Shown: piece after piece, positions 63,135-64,000 of the stretch
Layout: every line of letters starts with the position of its first letter
Numbering within the stretch: the first letter of the stretch is position 1
NCBI GenBank assembly: GCA_028023455.1
Contig: JAQFVV010006502.1
Span: 186,001-250,000, forward strand
DNA: 64,000 bases
Origin: Epiperipatus broadwayi
Taxonomy: Eukaryota; Onychophora; Udeonychophora; Euonychophora; Peripatidae
Direction of reading: 5' to 3'
Made by a program: the position numbers and the translations under genes
Notes under the pieces: model-generated
Told to the model about the DNA's origin: nothing
Seen by the model: only the letters and a program-made list of their open reading frames with translations
Databases searched by the model: none

Positions 63135-64000
63135 TTGTTTACCTTAGTTATTTAATAATTAGTTAATACATAAGTTTTATTTAATACTTGCTAACAACCT
63201 TTTCCAATGAACTGCTCATTCTACATGTCTAGATACACATATTCATTTCGCTTTAGCAGAATAGAGATTGGAATTAATCTATATTTAAAGCCGTTGCTGA
63301 TGGTTAGATGTAGACTTGGATGAGAACTTAATTTATTATTGTTATAATAATATTATTTTATTATTTCATGTTTATTTATTTTTTTAGTAAATAATTTGAT
63401 TTTATAATTATTAAATTATTTTGACTTTTATCTTTCATATTTTGCGTTCATCAACTAATTGATAATTTATGGCCACATGATATATTATATTTATTCGAGG
63501 ATACACTGATTTTATAAGTAATTTTTATTGATATTAGTCACTAATCCTAACATGTATAATTTAAATATTAAGGTTTAGTTATTGTAAGACATCGTTTAGA
63601 TACAATAAAATCCCTTTGTTATTTAGCCATGTTTATGATAAATTATAAAAGAATAATAAAGCTTTAATCCCTGAGATAACATTAGATTTGATATATATAT
63701 ATATATATATTAAAAACTTACAGCAATATGCTAATCACACAATTATTTTTAGATTTATTTATTCCTATTAACAGATATACATTTATAATTTAATTTGATA
63801 TCCCTGAAATATTATTATTTATTAATACATATTGATATTTTGTATAAATATTTAAGGTAGAGATAACATACTTTGATCACGGCAAGAGCTTTATTAGCTA
63901 CTTATTACTGGTTAAGCTAATCTTGGGTTAATCAAGTAATATTTCATCAGTTACAACATACATATTTATGTATCAGACTATCTATCCGTCTTATCTATGT
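63135..64000. other. unassigned AT-rich sequence
   Basis: Only a (TA)n tract at 63,691-63,710; the last bases (TATCTATCCGTCTTATCTAT) may be the start of another eroded tetranucleotide array. Confidence 0.4.

Overview
This is a very AT-rich eukaryotic, almost certainly animal, non-coding window. I find no intact host gene, no rRNA and no functional tRNA. Nearly all recognisable content is transposon debris. It includes two 5'-truncated copies of one LINE family (reverse transcriptase with C-terminal Cys/His motif), three RTE-type LINE remnants, a further LINE 3' fragment with a CCHC-like motif, the 3' end of a Penelope-like element, a decayed hAT element with an exact 8-bp target duplication, tRNA-derived SINEs, and several undescribed repeat families (called R1 to R8 here). 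Long (ATCT)n/(ATCC)n, (TA)n and (TAA)n satellites are present. This mix would suit a lophotrochozoan such as a mollusc, but the species cannot be fixed from the sequence.

Layout. 0.2-1.65 kb: R4 hairpin joined to a truncated LINE. 2.7-4.6 kb: hAT relic. 5.5 kb and 7.0 kb: pieces of R6 and R3. 9.16-18.88 kb: one giant imperfect inverted repeat with arms of about 3 kb; its left arm was later split by an R4+LINE insertion (10.51-13.57 kb). 19.0-19.4 kb: compound tetranucleotide satellite. 22.0-22.6, 28.65-29.47, 33.7-34.5 and 36.9-37.75 kb: R1 repeats in tandem and inverted arrangements. 24.0 kb: tRNA-like SINE. 27.3-28.2 kb: R8 repeat, direct and inverted. 36.1-36.5 kb: palindrome. 36.35-38.7 and 41.5-43.25 kb: a pair of diverged long direct repeats enclosing a decayed minus-strand coding region. 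44.0-44.2 kb: (TAA)n. 46 kb: RTE fragment. 49.3-49.7 kb: Penelope-like 3' end. 52.8-54.2 kb: unidentified decayed coding region. 55.4 kb: SINE with a hammerhead-like core. 56.9-57.6 kb: R3 and R4. 58.0-60.3 kb: longest RTE relic. 61.3-61.8 kb: second compound satellite. 61.9-62.5 kb: LINE 3' fragment. 63.0 kb: recent 57-bp duplication.

The main theme is the density of foldback DNA: at least seven separate inverted repeats at scales from 60 bp to nearly 10 kb. Several can be dated against each other because one element interrupts another. No genes act together here; every coding frame is broken by stops or frameshifts. The repeat relationships come from reading and aligning by eye, so end coordinates are good to roughly 5-30 bp unless a target duplication is named.
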